In this document: positions 1 through 10,752 of the stretch, one piece after another
Layout: each line of letters begins with the position of its first letter
How positions within the stretch are numbered: position 1 is the stretch's first letter
NCBI GenBank assembly: GCA_025174535.1
Contig: JALBUN010000011.1
Location: 620,001-684,000, forward strand
From: Cantharellus purpuraceus
Lineage: Eukaryota > Basidiomycota > Agaricomycetes > Cantharellales > Hydnaceae
DNA: 64,000 nt
Direction: 5' to 3'
Notes under the pieces: generated by a model
What the model was told of the DNA's origin: nothing
Database searches by the model: none
Seen by the model: the letters and a program-made list of their open reading frames with translations, nothing else
Program-made: the position numbers and the translations under genes

Positions 1-522
1 GGATGAAGTGTCGAAATCCACCATTGAGCCATCTGCTGAGCATGTCTATCCATTGCCGGATGAAGCACCAGTGACTTCCCCCTTCAGAGAGCAGTCCGGT
101 TCACCCTCTAGCTCATCAAGACAAGCATCCACTCTGGAGGTTTACCTCGACAACAACCGGCGTTGCATAATTCGAGATAGGGATGGTGTTCCGTGTAGAA
201 CTCTCCTTTCGAGATTCACATATGCTCATGCCCGACGCATCCTCTACGTTCACATTCCAAGCGAGTTGATAAGGATACAGAGCGATCAGCAGGACTTTGA
301 AAATGCAGAACTACTCACCAATGAGAGACGAGTAGATCGAGTCGAGAACTTCCAATGGATATGCTCTGCGCTAGATTGTCAATTCGCGACGTTTGACTGA
401 AACATGATGGCGAAACACATGCCAGTGTCACCCGAATCCCAACCCTCATCCAGCTCAACGATGGAGACCGGACAAATAGGAAGACGACCGCAGAGGTTAT
501 GTCGGATATCCTCATCGACTGA
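1..522 (+). pseudogene. C2H2-like zinc-finger gene, 5'-truncated and interrupted copy
   Basis: This matches the last exon of the intact gene at 4510-6290: the same acidic PLPDEAPVTSP stretch, the same RRCII...GVPCRTLL block and the same finger start (FQWICSALDCQFATFD). The reading frame is already open at the window edge, so its 5' part lies outside. The paralogue's ATG at the equivalent of position 8 is GTG here, which fits an internal codon. A TGA at 398-400 replaces the CGG (Arg) of the paralogue inside the zinc finger, so the His ligands are lost. The ancestral stop aligns at about 520-522. I infer a dead copy; a shortened product of about 130 C-terminal residues cannot be excluded. Confidence 0.75.
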
Positions 523-1385
523 GGAGGATGCTGGGAAAGCATCAAGCATAGATGATGGTGCGGGATAAGGACTGATGAACCACGTGATCGAGATGACAGA
601 CTTCATCATGACCGTACTCATTCTTCGATGCTCGGCTTTTAAGCTCCGTGGACAGCGGGGCCTATTTTCACAGAGGCTGCCAGAAAATAGCGGTGGATTA
701 CTGTAAGCTATGCATAATATGCTTCAGATGCGAGCCACTTTTTTCTTTTCACCAGTCACATGCACATTGGTCTTTGAAATCATAATTTCATATCGTTATC
801 TCCTGAAATCCTATCCTCAGTTAGATAACTAACTTCGAGCTTCAAGATGTTGAACCTTTTGTCCTTCAACACAAAAGCTATAATGCGTTAAGGCAACTTG
901 GGGGTGAAAGAACCTGATTATCCTCTAAATATTTCCTCAGAATATGGTGTAACACTTTCTATCACGTACTATCACCGAAAAAGACCTATCACCTCGGATC
1001 TTATGAATCGCTGCGAATTTGGGGCAATCGGCTAAGCTCGCATTGTCTCGTGTCCAAACTCGATGTTTGAAGTGAAAGAATGCATTCGCGGGGCAGTGGG
1101 TGACGACACGGAATCATGGATTCTGTACGTCGAGACCACATCTGTGGTATCATATCTTGACCGTGCACCATAAATTCTAGCCCATAGTCATTGCAACAAG
1201 TTGCCAACATATCATATGATCTACCCCTTAATTCCTATCCTGGCAGACCATAGCAGATTATCGGAAACAACATCTATTCACAGCAACAAGGCCGTAGTAC
1301 GCCACTGAATTTCCATAGGCTGCACGTGCTGCAGTCGTGGACCAGGAACGTACCCTGAAAGTACCCGCGCATACCGGTTTGTGCT
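1..1385 (+). repeat. Segmental duplication, copy A (partner about 5770-7515)
   Basis: Beyond the gene fragment, the 3' flank also matches the flank of the 4510-6290 gene. Shared blocks include the AAAATAGCGGTGGATTACTG stretch near 690 and 6450, the GAAAGAATGCATTCG block near 1076 and 6817, and the ACAAGTTGCCAAC block near 1196 and 7299. Similarity fades near 1385 and 7515. Copy B has about 360 extra bases (about 6920-7280), by insertion there or deletion here. The repeat spacing is about 5.77 kb. Confidence 0.7.
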
Positions 1386-1486
1386 TGTTCATCGATTATT
1401 CAATCGCGACTGTTTATTATAGAATATTCGGGTGTCGTTTGTCACATCCTGATCAACTGACCTGTAAATGTGAAGCCGGCCATTGC

Positions 1487-1774
1487 TCAAGGAATGAGCT
1501 CGAGCTCCATCTGACTATTGGAGTCGTCCAGACAACAGACTAGACTCCACTCCCGTATCTCATTTATTGTCATATTCCGTACCCATTTCGTAGTCCAATC
1601 TACATATGCATAAATACCATCTCGCGAGAAAACGACGGACCACACGATACCCGGAAGGCTCTCTAGCTTGCTTTCACTCTGGCCTATCGTTGGGTTCGAA
1701 TCCAGATCTGAAAAATTCCTCGACCCAAATACAACACGATTGCCATCGTGCGGGAAGACAACACACCATTTCAC
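1487..1774 (-). pseudogene. Relic of WD40-repeat protein
   Basis: The minus-strand translation contains two WD40-like blade starts, KWCVVFPHDGNRVVFGS and GIVWSVVFSRDGIYAYV, about 40 residues apart. They resemble the V-x-S-V-A-F-S-x-D-G-x-x-V-x-S-G-S signature of fungal HET-E/NACHT-WD40 proteins. Only about 95 residues are open. I see no NACHT or effector domain nearby, so I read it as a leftover piece. The match is by motif only. Confidence 0.4.
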
Positions 1775-4398
1775 TCTGGGATTCTGTCATCTTATGAGGT
1801 GGTCTTCGGTATTGCTTCTCGCCTGATAGCTTTCGGAGGACCAGTTGATAGCGGTGGATTTTGCCAGCGTGAGACTGCGAGGAAATGGTGTTTGAATATG
1901 TCTATATTCGTAGTCTTGATATGCGACGTAAACAGAAGTAAATCGCAGTGTTGCGGGTTATACACACTCCCTTTGTCAGCGTGCGACATGTCTGCTCGCG
2001 ATGACTGAAAAGGGTAGCACCACTGTTTTCCTAGTTATAAGAGATGCTCTGAGTCTCAGACCGGCCTCGGTGGACAATAATAATGTCTTGAAATATTAGA
2101 AAGACACAAAGACGAGTGAAAGACTTTGCTAAGGAGAGATACTGGATTTGGACATACAAAAGACCTGACACAACCACAATGCCGTTCTGAAGTCTTCTTA
2201 CGAGGCAGGACGTTCGTCGATGTGACGTAAGAGAATACGGCTGACACCTTTCCTTGATCGCGATTCAATATGCCTCGAGGCATTGTGATCCAATTTACAC
2301 TAAGTTTGCCAGCTGGTCGTAGATTGCGTGACGTCCATTGCGTGACATGCCAGAATAATGTAATTGGCGCAGCCGACCATCGTGGGAACACACTGATGCG
2401 GAGAGCAAAAAATAAAACAAAATACCACGTATGTTATCGCCCGCATAAGCATAATGCAGAGCTCTCTCTAGTCGTCTTTGAGACGCTTTGAACTTGCGAC
2501 TCTTTAAGCCAAGTTAATGGTGTCAAGCTGCTTTCCACGTCATCCCCATCAAGTGCAATCATGGCTGCGCGTAGGCTTATTAAACACAGCTGTAGCACTG
2601 TCCTGACAGTAATTTCTAGTCTGTTTATACTGAACACTACATAGTCAAGTGAAGCTGCATGGTACTATACCTCCAGCTTGTTAAAGTTGTGATGTCTCAC
2701 ACCCAGATAATTGTGACAGGTGGGAACTGCTCGCTTGAAGGGGCGGAACATGTTATAGCCAAAAAAACATGTCTCAACCTAGTCAAGCTGCGGACGAAGG
2801 TTGAAGTAAGGCGGTTTAGCAACTATTGTCTGCATTAAGTACATGGACCCACAGCGTTTTACTTACAGTTGCGTTGGTATCAGACATACTCCAGAGACTA
2901 AATTTCGGCAGGTGCCTGTTGGGAAACACCTCAATCTGACACGATGTCCTCTAGAGGGGAAACTGGAAGTGGTATCTTCCAGAGTCTATTGGCCAGGATG
3001 CACCCTTGACAGCTACCCCGAAATGCAAAAGGGAGTGTACCCACAAGAAGACCGGCTCCAGTTGTAATTTAGGATATATTACCATCTGCAATATGGGAAA
3101 GTCTGTTTCTTCAAATAATCAGTGCCTCTAATTAAAGATATCATCACACTCCAAGTCATACAGACACTATATACGTACTATTACTGTAAGCGAATAGTGA
3201 ATAGCGTAACGCAGAATACTGAGTACTAGTACCTAGACATTGTCTTTCAATCGGTTGTAATCACATCACTCTTCTCTGCCAAGGTGACAAGGGCTCGGGA
3301 GGGCCACTCAAACATCAAGGATAACGGCGGTCCTGTATCACAAGCATACAGGGTACGTCTACTGCGGTGCCTTGCTCGGGTCTACTTTATTGTAGTTGTC
3401 TCTTAACGACCAACGTCACAGTCCAACTTAATGGGTCAACAATCACTGTAGGCACACATGGGCAGTCCTAAAATAAATTACTTGGACATGTAATGCTTCC
3501 TGTGCGAGCGATGAGCGGAAAAGGCCAGGAGGATAAGACAGCCTGGTTGGTGGACATGTCTTCCTTCTACCTTTGATGGCATCTACTTATGAATGAGTCA
3601 TCTAATGAATATCACTGAAAGAGCTTTACAATGTGTTACTACCCCAATTTGGAAGTTCGTTCTCTGGATTGATGAAAGGTATGCCAATGTAACCTCATTC
3701 AGGACAGGTTTCTCCGAGTGATGTCGGGTATACCAACTGATCACACATACCACTGGAGATCTGCACAAGTATCTTGAGAGCTGTGCAGTGCCGCTAAATG
3801 GGGTTCGAAGACCGATGAGACAAGTGTGAGGCCATACATGAGATACCTTTCACTTGATCCTTTGTCTCAGCCAAGGTGCGAGGCGGCTACTGACAATGCA
3901 AGGCCATGCTAGAACCACGTGTTCATCTCAACTTCGCTAGTGTTTTTCCCGAACAAGAGAGAAGGGCTTCTCAGGCCATGGCGGCATGAGAAGCCTATGG
4001 CGGCAACAGCCAACTCCCGTGCAACAGAAAGTGGGATCACCCAGGGTCTATGGACCAGATGTATCAACTGCCTCCGTGTGGCGTAGTACATACAACACAT
4101 CTTATGAATGTTGAATAGCATCTTCCATAGTCAACTAGATACTTTTCTACTCGTGGATTTCCGTAGTATTATTACAGCGGACATCGGTGGAATATTAGGT
4201 GGTCCTTTGACTGGCATTAGGCTGGCCAAACTCCGAGCAGACAAAGCATGTATGCGCCTTGTGCTCATATCAGCCTCAGGGTCTCAGTTAAGATAATTCA
4301 TGCCGCATATGGATTTTCCAGATTTGACGTCCAAGCCTCGAGGTTGCCGCCCTACCATGAGTTCGCTACTCTGGCACTCTGGCACCAACAAGAAAGGC
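1775..4398. other. No supported gene
   Basis: Only short open frames (60-110 codons) without recognisable motifs or a consistent splice pattern are present on either strand. I see no RNA gene or terminal repeats. Base composition stays mixed and CpG-containing, unlike the transposon blocks further right. Confidence 0.5.
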
Positions 4399-4406
4399 TA
4401 TAAAAG
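4399..4406 (+). promoter_or_regulatory. TATA box of the zinc-finger gene
   Basis: A perfect TATAAAAG lies 104 bases upstream of the proposed ATG at 4510. This position fits a transcription start near 4430 and a short 5' leader. Confidence 0.55.
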
Positions 4407-4509
4407 ACGGACTGATTCGAACCTCAACTTCAAGTTCTCGCCACTCACAGAAAGACACCAGCAACCTGCTTTCCAGTTCGAATACACTGAAGCCATCTTC
4501 CTATTGATC

Positions 4510-6290
4510 ATGTCTCGTCTTCCAGCGTGCGTGCCACATGGACATATCTGATCATCGGTGTCTGACATTTATCTTCAGTCATATTATGAACAGATGGTAT
4601 ACATTCGCCCAAAGACGGGACGTACAGAATAACAACTCGATGCCTCACCCGACCTTCAGCAGGTACGATGGTATCGGTTGAATTCTGACGATAGAACTGA
4701 TTCTGTACGTTCTCAGAACATCGTCTCTCACAAATCCAGAAGAGAACGGGTGCGGCGTGAGGGATGCATCGGGTGAAGACGAAAAGAATATTTTCCTCGT
4801 AACACCTGGATCAGCGCAGATGATTCCACAATACGGACTGGAGATCGCTGACGCTGATAAATCCTCGTCGGGATATCCCAACAGGTAAATCATCTGAATA
4901 ATCGCGACAAAGAAAAGCACTCAACGTTACTGAACGTACAGTCTAGGTGAAAGCAATGCTCCGACAAGCGTTCTTTCAAGGCAACAGAGAAATAATAGGT
5001 CACTGTCGTTAGTATCATCGTTAAACATACCTAATATCTCCAAACAGTTGGGGTGATCCAATACCAACTATGTGCTCAAGTGGAGGAGTGGCTGGGGTCA
5101 CGTGCCCTCGCCAGAGCAGCCGAGCAGACTCTTTAAATTTTTTGGTCCAGCCTCCAGGCTTAGAGGTCGACCAATACTCTTCCCCTGCTCCAGTCTTCTC
5201 TTTTGACAACACTGCTCGAGGAGTCGCAAATCAGCCTCCGCTCTTACCTTGCCACCCTCGATCCAATCCTGTGCCATCCATGTCCCAACACCAAAAGTGA
5301 GTCGCACCACAGGGGCAGACATCTATACGTCCCCCTGGAGGTTCATGTTGATTGTTCCATGTCACGGAGCTGATACTCGGGACGATCAGCGAGTCGGAAT
5401 TCCTGGGGTCAGAGGATTCATATCCTTACACTCCCACTTACTGGACGCCCAGTCAGAGCACTTACCTCCCAATTATGAATAGGAGGTACCCGTCGCTCGA
5501 GAATGCGCTGGGGCCAGATGCACCGTGGTTGAGGCCTCCCAACCCGGTCACGGCGACCGTTGAGGGTGGGTCCCACCCTATGGGAACGCAATTTGGGACA
5601 CAACCCAAAACCGCCAACAACTTAAGTCACGACGGGGGTGAAACGTCGAGGCTCGCCGTCGAACCACCCGCCGAGACAGTCGAACAGCTGCTGGGTGAGG
5701 CACCAGTAGCTGTTCCCTACAGGGAACAGCCTCTATCAACACTCCCTTCCCTTCTTGAAACTGAAGAGGATAAAATGTCGAACTCCATCATGGAGCCATC
5801 TGTTGAGGATGTCTATCCGTTGCCGGATGAAGCACCAGTGACTTCCCCCTCCAGAGAGCAGTCCGGTTCACCCTCTGACTCATCAATAGCATCCACTCTG
5901 GAGGCTTACCTCGACAACAATCGGCGTTGCATAATTAGACATGGTAATGGTGTTCCGTGTAGAACTCTCCTTTCGAGATTCACATATACTCATGCTCGAC
6001 ACCTCCTCTATGTTCACATTCCAAGCGAGTTGGTCAGGATACAGAGCGGTCAGCTGGACTTTGAAAATGCAGAACTACTCACCAATGAGGGACGAGTATA
6101 TCGAGCCGAGAGCTTCCAATGGATATGCTCTGCGCTAGATTGTCAATTCGCGACGTTTGACCGGAACATGATGGCGAGACACCTGCGCCGGGGTCATCTG
6201 GATTCCAACCCTCTACCAGCTCAACGAAGGGGACTTGGACTCGATAGGAAGACGATCACAGACGCTGTGTTGAATATTCTCGTCGACTGA
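4510..6290 (+). CDS. C2H2-like zinc-finger protein, five exons, 472 aa
   Basis: Proposed exons are 4510-4526, 4579-4662, 4717-4884, 5048-5296 and 5390-6290. Introns are 52, 54, 163 and 93 nt with donors GTGCGT, GTACGA, GTAAAT and GTGAGT. The exon sum is 1419 nt, exactly 473 codons, with every junction in phase. The protein is Pro/Ser/acidic-rich, then has a C-terminal finger at about residues 419-442: C-x4-C-x12-H-x4-H, starting CSALDCQFATFDRN. A second Cys-rich patch (RRCIIRHGNGVPC) lies about 100 residues earlier. The finger suggests nucleic-acid or protein binding, probably nuclear; this is inference. A damaged copy lies on each side (1-522 and 8560-9036), so this is a local gene family. 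I do not recognise a named family. Confidence 0.7.
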
Positions 6291-7515
6291 GGACGCTGGG
6301 AAAGCATCAAGGATAGATGGTGCGCGCGCGATCAGGACTGATGAATCACGTGATCGAGATGTCAGACTTCACCGGGACCCCTCATTCTTCGATGTTTGAC
6401 TTTTAAGTGGTGGATAATGCGGCCTATTTTCACGTGGAAAGCTGGAAAATAGCGGTGGATTACTGTAAGCTATGGGTAATATGTTTCAGATGCGAGTCAC
6501 TTTTTTTTTCCTTTCACCATTTACATGTACATTCAATGTCTTTGAAATCATATTTTCATATCATTGTCTCCTGAAATGCTGTCCTCAGTCAGATAACCAA
6601 TCTGGACGACTAACTGCGAGCTTCGATATGCTAAACCTAAGATATGCGTTAAGGCAAATATTTCCTCAGACTCAGGTGTAATACTTTCAGAAGTGACTAC
6701 GTACGTACTATCACCGAAAAGGACTGGTCACCTCGAATTTTTCGAATCGATGCGAAATTGAGACACTCGGCTAAGCTCGCATCGTGCCGAACCGAAGTTT
6801 GAAGTTTGAATTGAAAGAATGCATTCGGCAGTGGGAGACGACACGGAATCACGGATTCTGTACGTCACGTTTTATCTAGAGACCACATTCGTGGTACTGT
6901 CATATCTTGACTCAGCATACCATTCTAACACGGGTGGTAAACAATAAACACAGTAACAGATCGAGATTGTAACTCTTATCTTCTCTCAGATCTAAGGTTC
7001 CATACTCTGTGCTTTCTTACTACATTCTGCTGATCGCACAGGGTGGTTTACCATACCACGCTCCAACCAACTCCACCAAAGGTAATACTCGACTATCATC
7101 TCCGCTCACGCAAGCTCAATGCTAACGTACATGATGATAACTTTGATTTCACGATGGCGTTTGGGTTGACCGATACATAATCGCCAACGATAATACGGAA
7201 GCAGTCTATCGGAAATGATTCCAGGAAGGCACTCAAACAAAAATTTCATGTATTGAAAAGACATGCATCCACAGCGGATTCTAGCTTCTTATGGGATTGC
7301 AACAAGTTGCCAACAAATTAAACTAGTAATGATCATATAATGCATCAGGATTGTAATTCCTATCCTGGCAGACCGTAGCAGTTTCTCGGAAACAACATCT
7401 AGCCATAGCAATAAGATCGTACCGCTGAATTTCCATAGGCTGCACCTGCTGCACAGTCGTCGACCAGGAGCGTACCCACACTTGAAGCACCTACGCACAC
7501 CAATTTGTCCCACCA
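5770..7515 (+). repeat. Segmental duplication, copy B (partner 1-1385)
   Basis: It covers the 3' part of the last exon of the zinc-finger gene and about 1.2 kb of 3' flank, matching 1-1385. An unmatched segment at about 6920-7280 interrupts the alignment. No gene is recognised in the flank itself. Confidence 0.65.
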
Positions 7516-8018
7516 CCCATGATGCACTGACGACGTGGCCTGATGGCATCAGAGATGAGAATGACTATACCGGTGTCAATTCAATAGTATTTCTTTACGT
7601 GTTTCTGGAAGAAGTAGGTGGCGTCAGAGAAATACAGCCTACAATACAGCCTCTGTCTGTTTGTGGACGCCGAAATATTGAGACATCGAGTTGGACGCTC
7701 TTCTACAAACACAGGATGGACCGTGAACGTAGCTCTACACGACGGGTACCTGAATTTCAGAACAAATACCGTCAATCCTACAACATTACTCGAATCCAAT
7801 TTCTCTCGTCAGAATTGGACTGGACTGAAACGCACACCCCGTCTGAGTCCCCCTCGACTTTGCACGAACACTGCTACCTGTTTGCTCAACTTCTTGACGA
7901 CACCAACGGGACCAATCATGGCACAGACTTCCTGTTCTATTTCACCGGCACAGCCCATAGGCACACATGCCGAAGTATGCCTCTGCAGAAATCGGTAGTG
8001 GTCTCGTTCAGCTTGTGA
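7482..8018 (+). other. Unrecognised open stretch
   Basis: Two overlapping plus-strand frames (178 and 126 codons) stay open here. Neither shows a motif I recognise, and I cannot build a consistent gene from them. The rest of 7000-8500 also shows no clear gene. Chance openness is a fair alternative. Confidence 0.15.
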
Positions 8019-8559
8019 TGCGAATGTGTATAAAATAAAATTGGTGCCAACGTCGGGAACAGGTTATGGAACAGGTTATATCTGGAGATCTCACCCACGA
8101 GATGAGTTCAACCATTAGCAACACCACTTACCACCACAAGCCGGGAGGCTCCGAGATCCCATAGACCAGCTCTCAGAGCGAAAGGATCTGTTAGTTCATC
8201 TGAAAGTCGAGAGGACCATTTGGTAATACAAAGTCCAAGAGAAAAAACCCTCGTACACCTTGCGAACACTGTCCAGATCAATAAGCTTATCATCGTTCTT
8301 GCAGCCCTTTCAACATATGTCCCATCTGACCTTCCTTCCCGGACACATTGCAGTAAGGGGAAACGACGTGGATAACGCTGGATCCGCTACCGAGTCAATG
8401 GGCAACTAATACCTTCTTTTGCGTGTGCGTTCTGCATGAAGACGCTGTAATAGTAGAGGCACACAGGGACCATAGTAGCTACAGTGGACGTGGACGGACA
8501 CTCCCATCTGACGTGCCGTGTGGAAGAGAGAAACTGAGGATCAGCAAAGGAGAATCTTA

Positions 8560-9036
8560 CATCCCATTGATATGACAAACAGATGATCGCCGTTTGACAC
8601 AGAGATCAACCCAGAAAATTCGATAAGAGCTGGAGGAAATAATTGGCCCAGAGCGGTCGTAGTTGAAAAATCCACCAATAGGTATCATCAGAATATTGCG
8701 ATATTCATATTGGCAATGGGTGACTGCTAGTGTCGCCATGAAATAGCACCCAACTGCTGGAATGAGTCATTACCCACTATGTAGTCGACTGAAGGAGTGG
8801 ACACATGACGTGATGGAATTGAAGTTGAGGTAATTTGTCTTCTCCAGAGCACTCCGAGCACGTCAAACTGACCCGAAAAAGAATTTGTGGCTAACAAATT
8901 CTTTTTCGACTCAGTTGGACAATCAGTGCTCTTCTCCCGCCCCATCATTCTCCTTTCATGACACCTCTTAAGGGTCACAAATCAGCCTTTGTTCTTCCCT
9001 TGATTTCGAGGCTCGAGCCAATCCAATTGTCCTTGG
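8560..9036 (+). pseudogene. Decayed third copy of the zinc-finger gene (middle exons)
   Basis: 8570-8690 aligns with exon 3 of the intact gene; compare CCAATAGGTATCATCAGAAT here with CCAACAGGTAAATCATCTGA at 4877. 8755-9030 aligns with exon 4: the ACTATGTAGTC...GGAGTGG block and the GTCACAAATCAGCCT...CCAATCC block are shared. No open frame survives and the last exon with the finger is absent downstream. Its orientation matches the intact gene. Confidence 0.5.
8864..8918. repeat. Hairpin-forming inverted repeat
   Basis: Arms 8874-8888 and 8894-8908 are perfectly complementary over 15 bases (CGAAAAAGAATTTGT) around a GGCTA loop. The pairing extends outward to about 25 bases with a few mismatches. 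It sits inside the decayed zinc-finger copy; the matching part of the intact gene (about 5130-5150) has no such repeat. Confidence 0.7.
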
Positions 9037-9652
9037 GAGTTGGGAGTTGGCACCTGGGCAACTCATGCTCAGGGCATGTCTGATCGGGGACGCACTGTTG
9101 CAAGTTCCCCTGACTCACAGGGAGATTCTTCATTCTACCCATTACAACTCAATCCAGTGTCCATACCTCTTTAATCGACGTGAGTGGACATCACTGGGAC
9201 ACATATCTGAAAACCAGAGTATAAGTTGTGTTAGTATCGTCTTCGGGGATAAAGTGGAAGAGTATTATTGTCTGGAGGCTGGTATCAATTGACAACGAAA
9301 CATTACCAATATGTCAACGGGTAAGGCCATCTCCGTTGAAGGGTCTGACCTTGTATCATCGCGGATGAGACTGGAACAGGGCGTATATAGCTTAACGAGT
9401 GCGCAAGGAGTGCGTTAAAAGGTGGTATAAACCCAATGACAAGCAGAGGATTGTTGTATTGGAGCTGGAAGAACCTTACCAATTAGGGCGAGTAATTGCC
9501 ATCAAAATAACTGTGGTAGAACACATTCAACGCTCCTGGTTGGATGGGTTATGAAAGCCAAATTAGCCTCGATTTGGCCGCGATGGGTAGGAAAGGCGGA
9601 ACTTCACCATTGCATTTCACCGCCATCGGTGCTATCAGTTGTATACTCAGCA

Positions 9653-10040
9653 ATGTCCGGCAATCCCCGACCACTAGAGCAGGTGCTACACGCTCGCAGT
9701 CCCAAGCCAGAAGTACAAGAACCGCGGCTGTTCCTACGATCACCATACTATCAGCAAGGTAAGAGAAGAGGTTCGGCAAAGGTCACCAGATCCGTTGTCG
9801 GACGATGGCTCCAATGCGCCGACTGTCATCTATGACCATATAATTGAAATTTGTGTCGCAGATCCGAACCACCCTGTCAACGCAGCTCGGCCACTGTCGG
9901 GAGAAAAGGTCACAGGCATGGCAAAGCTGAATGGCCTTCCAGCATATACCTGTCTTCGCATACTGTATGGGCCCCGGCCCACGCCCTACGCTGCATCCAT
10001 CTCCTACACCAGACATAATCTAACTACAACAGCGTTGTAG
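9653..10040 (+). CDS. Hypothetical protein, two exons, 118 aa
   Basis: A possible gene with exons 9653-9758 and 9790-10040, joined by a very short 31-nt intron (donor GTAAGA, acceptor CACCAG). The joined frame has no stop until 10040 and the sum is 119 codons. The product begins MSGNPRPLEQV and has no motif, signal peptide or membrane segment that I recognise. The intron is at or below the usual fungal minimum, so the model is weak. About 700 bp without a clear gene separate it from the deaminase gene. Confidence 0.22.
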
Positions 10041-10752
10041 CAGACAGCGTAGCAGAGAATTTCAATTTAAACTCCGCCGGGGACCTTACTTAGATCGGTC
10101 GCAGTGCAGTCACCGAGTGAGATGTTACTTGGCCGCGCACGTCTTGCTACGTTCTCACTATTGCTATCGAGATCATGCACACTCATACTTTTTAGGTTTT
10201 ACGATCAAGGCTTCTATATCATTTTCAGCCGAATCAAATTTTCACGCTGGCAGCAGGATCGTCTACCTCCGCCACGTAATCCTGCATCTCATATATCCTC
10301 GTCGATCCTCCTCGCCGTTGTTTCTTCCGTCCCATGTGTCATTTGTACTTGAGTTTTTTCTATACTTGTTTGTTGTCGGTGCCATCTGAGTCTCATTTTC
10401 TTCTTTGGTTTCGGCTGTGCACGCGCTTCACTGGCATGTCAAATCCCATGCTAATAGGTATATTCGACTGGCCTCTTCCAGCGTTATGTAGTATATATCC
10501 AGATCAAAAGAAGACCCAATTGTTTGACTAGAGGTTCTGCTGTCGTGTTTCTGATTGTCGGATTGTTATGGTTGCAAAATTTGATTCTGTAGGCGCGTCG
10601 TGAGCAAATGCGGCGGAGATGCTTTCCAGCGGCAACAGGACGATGTCCTGTTTTGCGCGCTACACCTACAAGGAAGAGTGTCCGGTTGATATACATGCCT
10701 GGTGGACGTTCGTCATAACCGTATAATTGGATCCAAGATAATATATGTACCG

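Noticed and set aside
1690..1702. GGTTCGAATCC, which looks like a tRNA T-arm
   Set aside because: No matching T-stem, anticodon arm or acceptor stem is present around it, and it lies in a WD40 relic.
7581..8018. Candidate gene from overlapping frames
   Set aside because: Three frames are open at once, none with a motif or splice logic; listed only as an unrecognised stretch.
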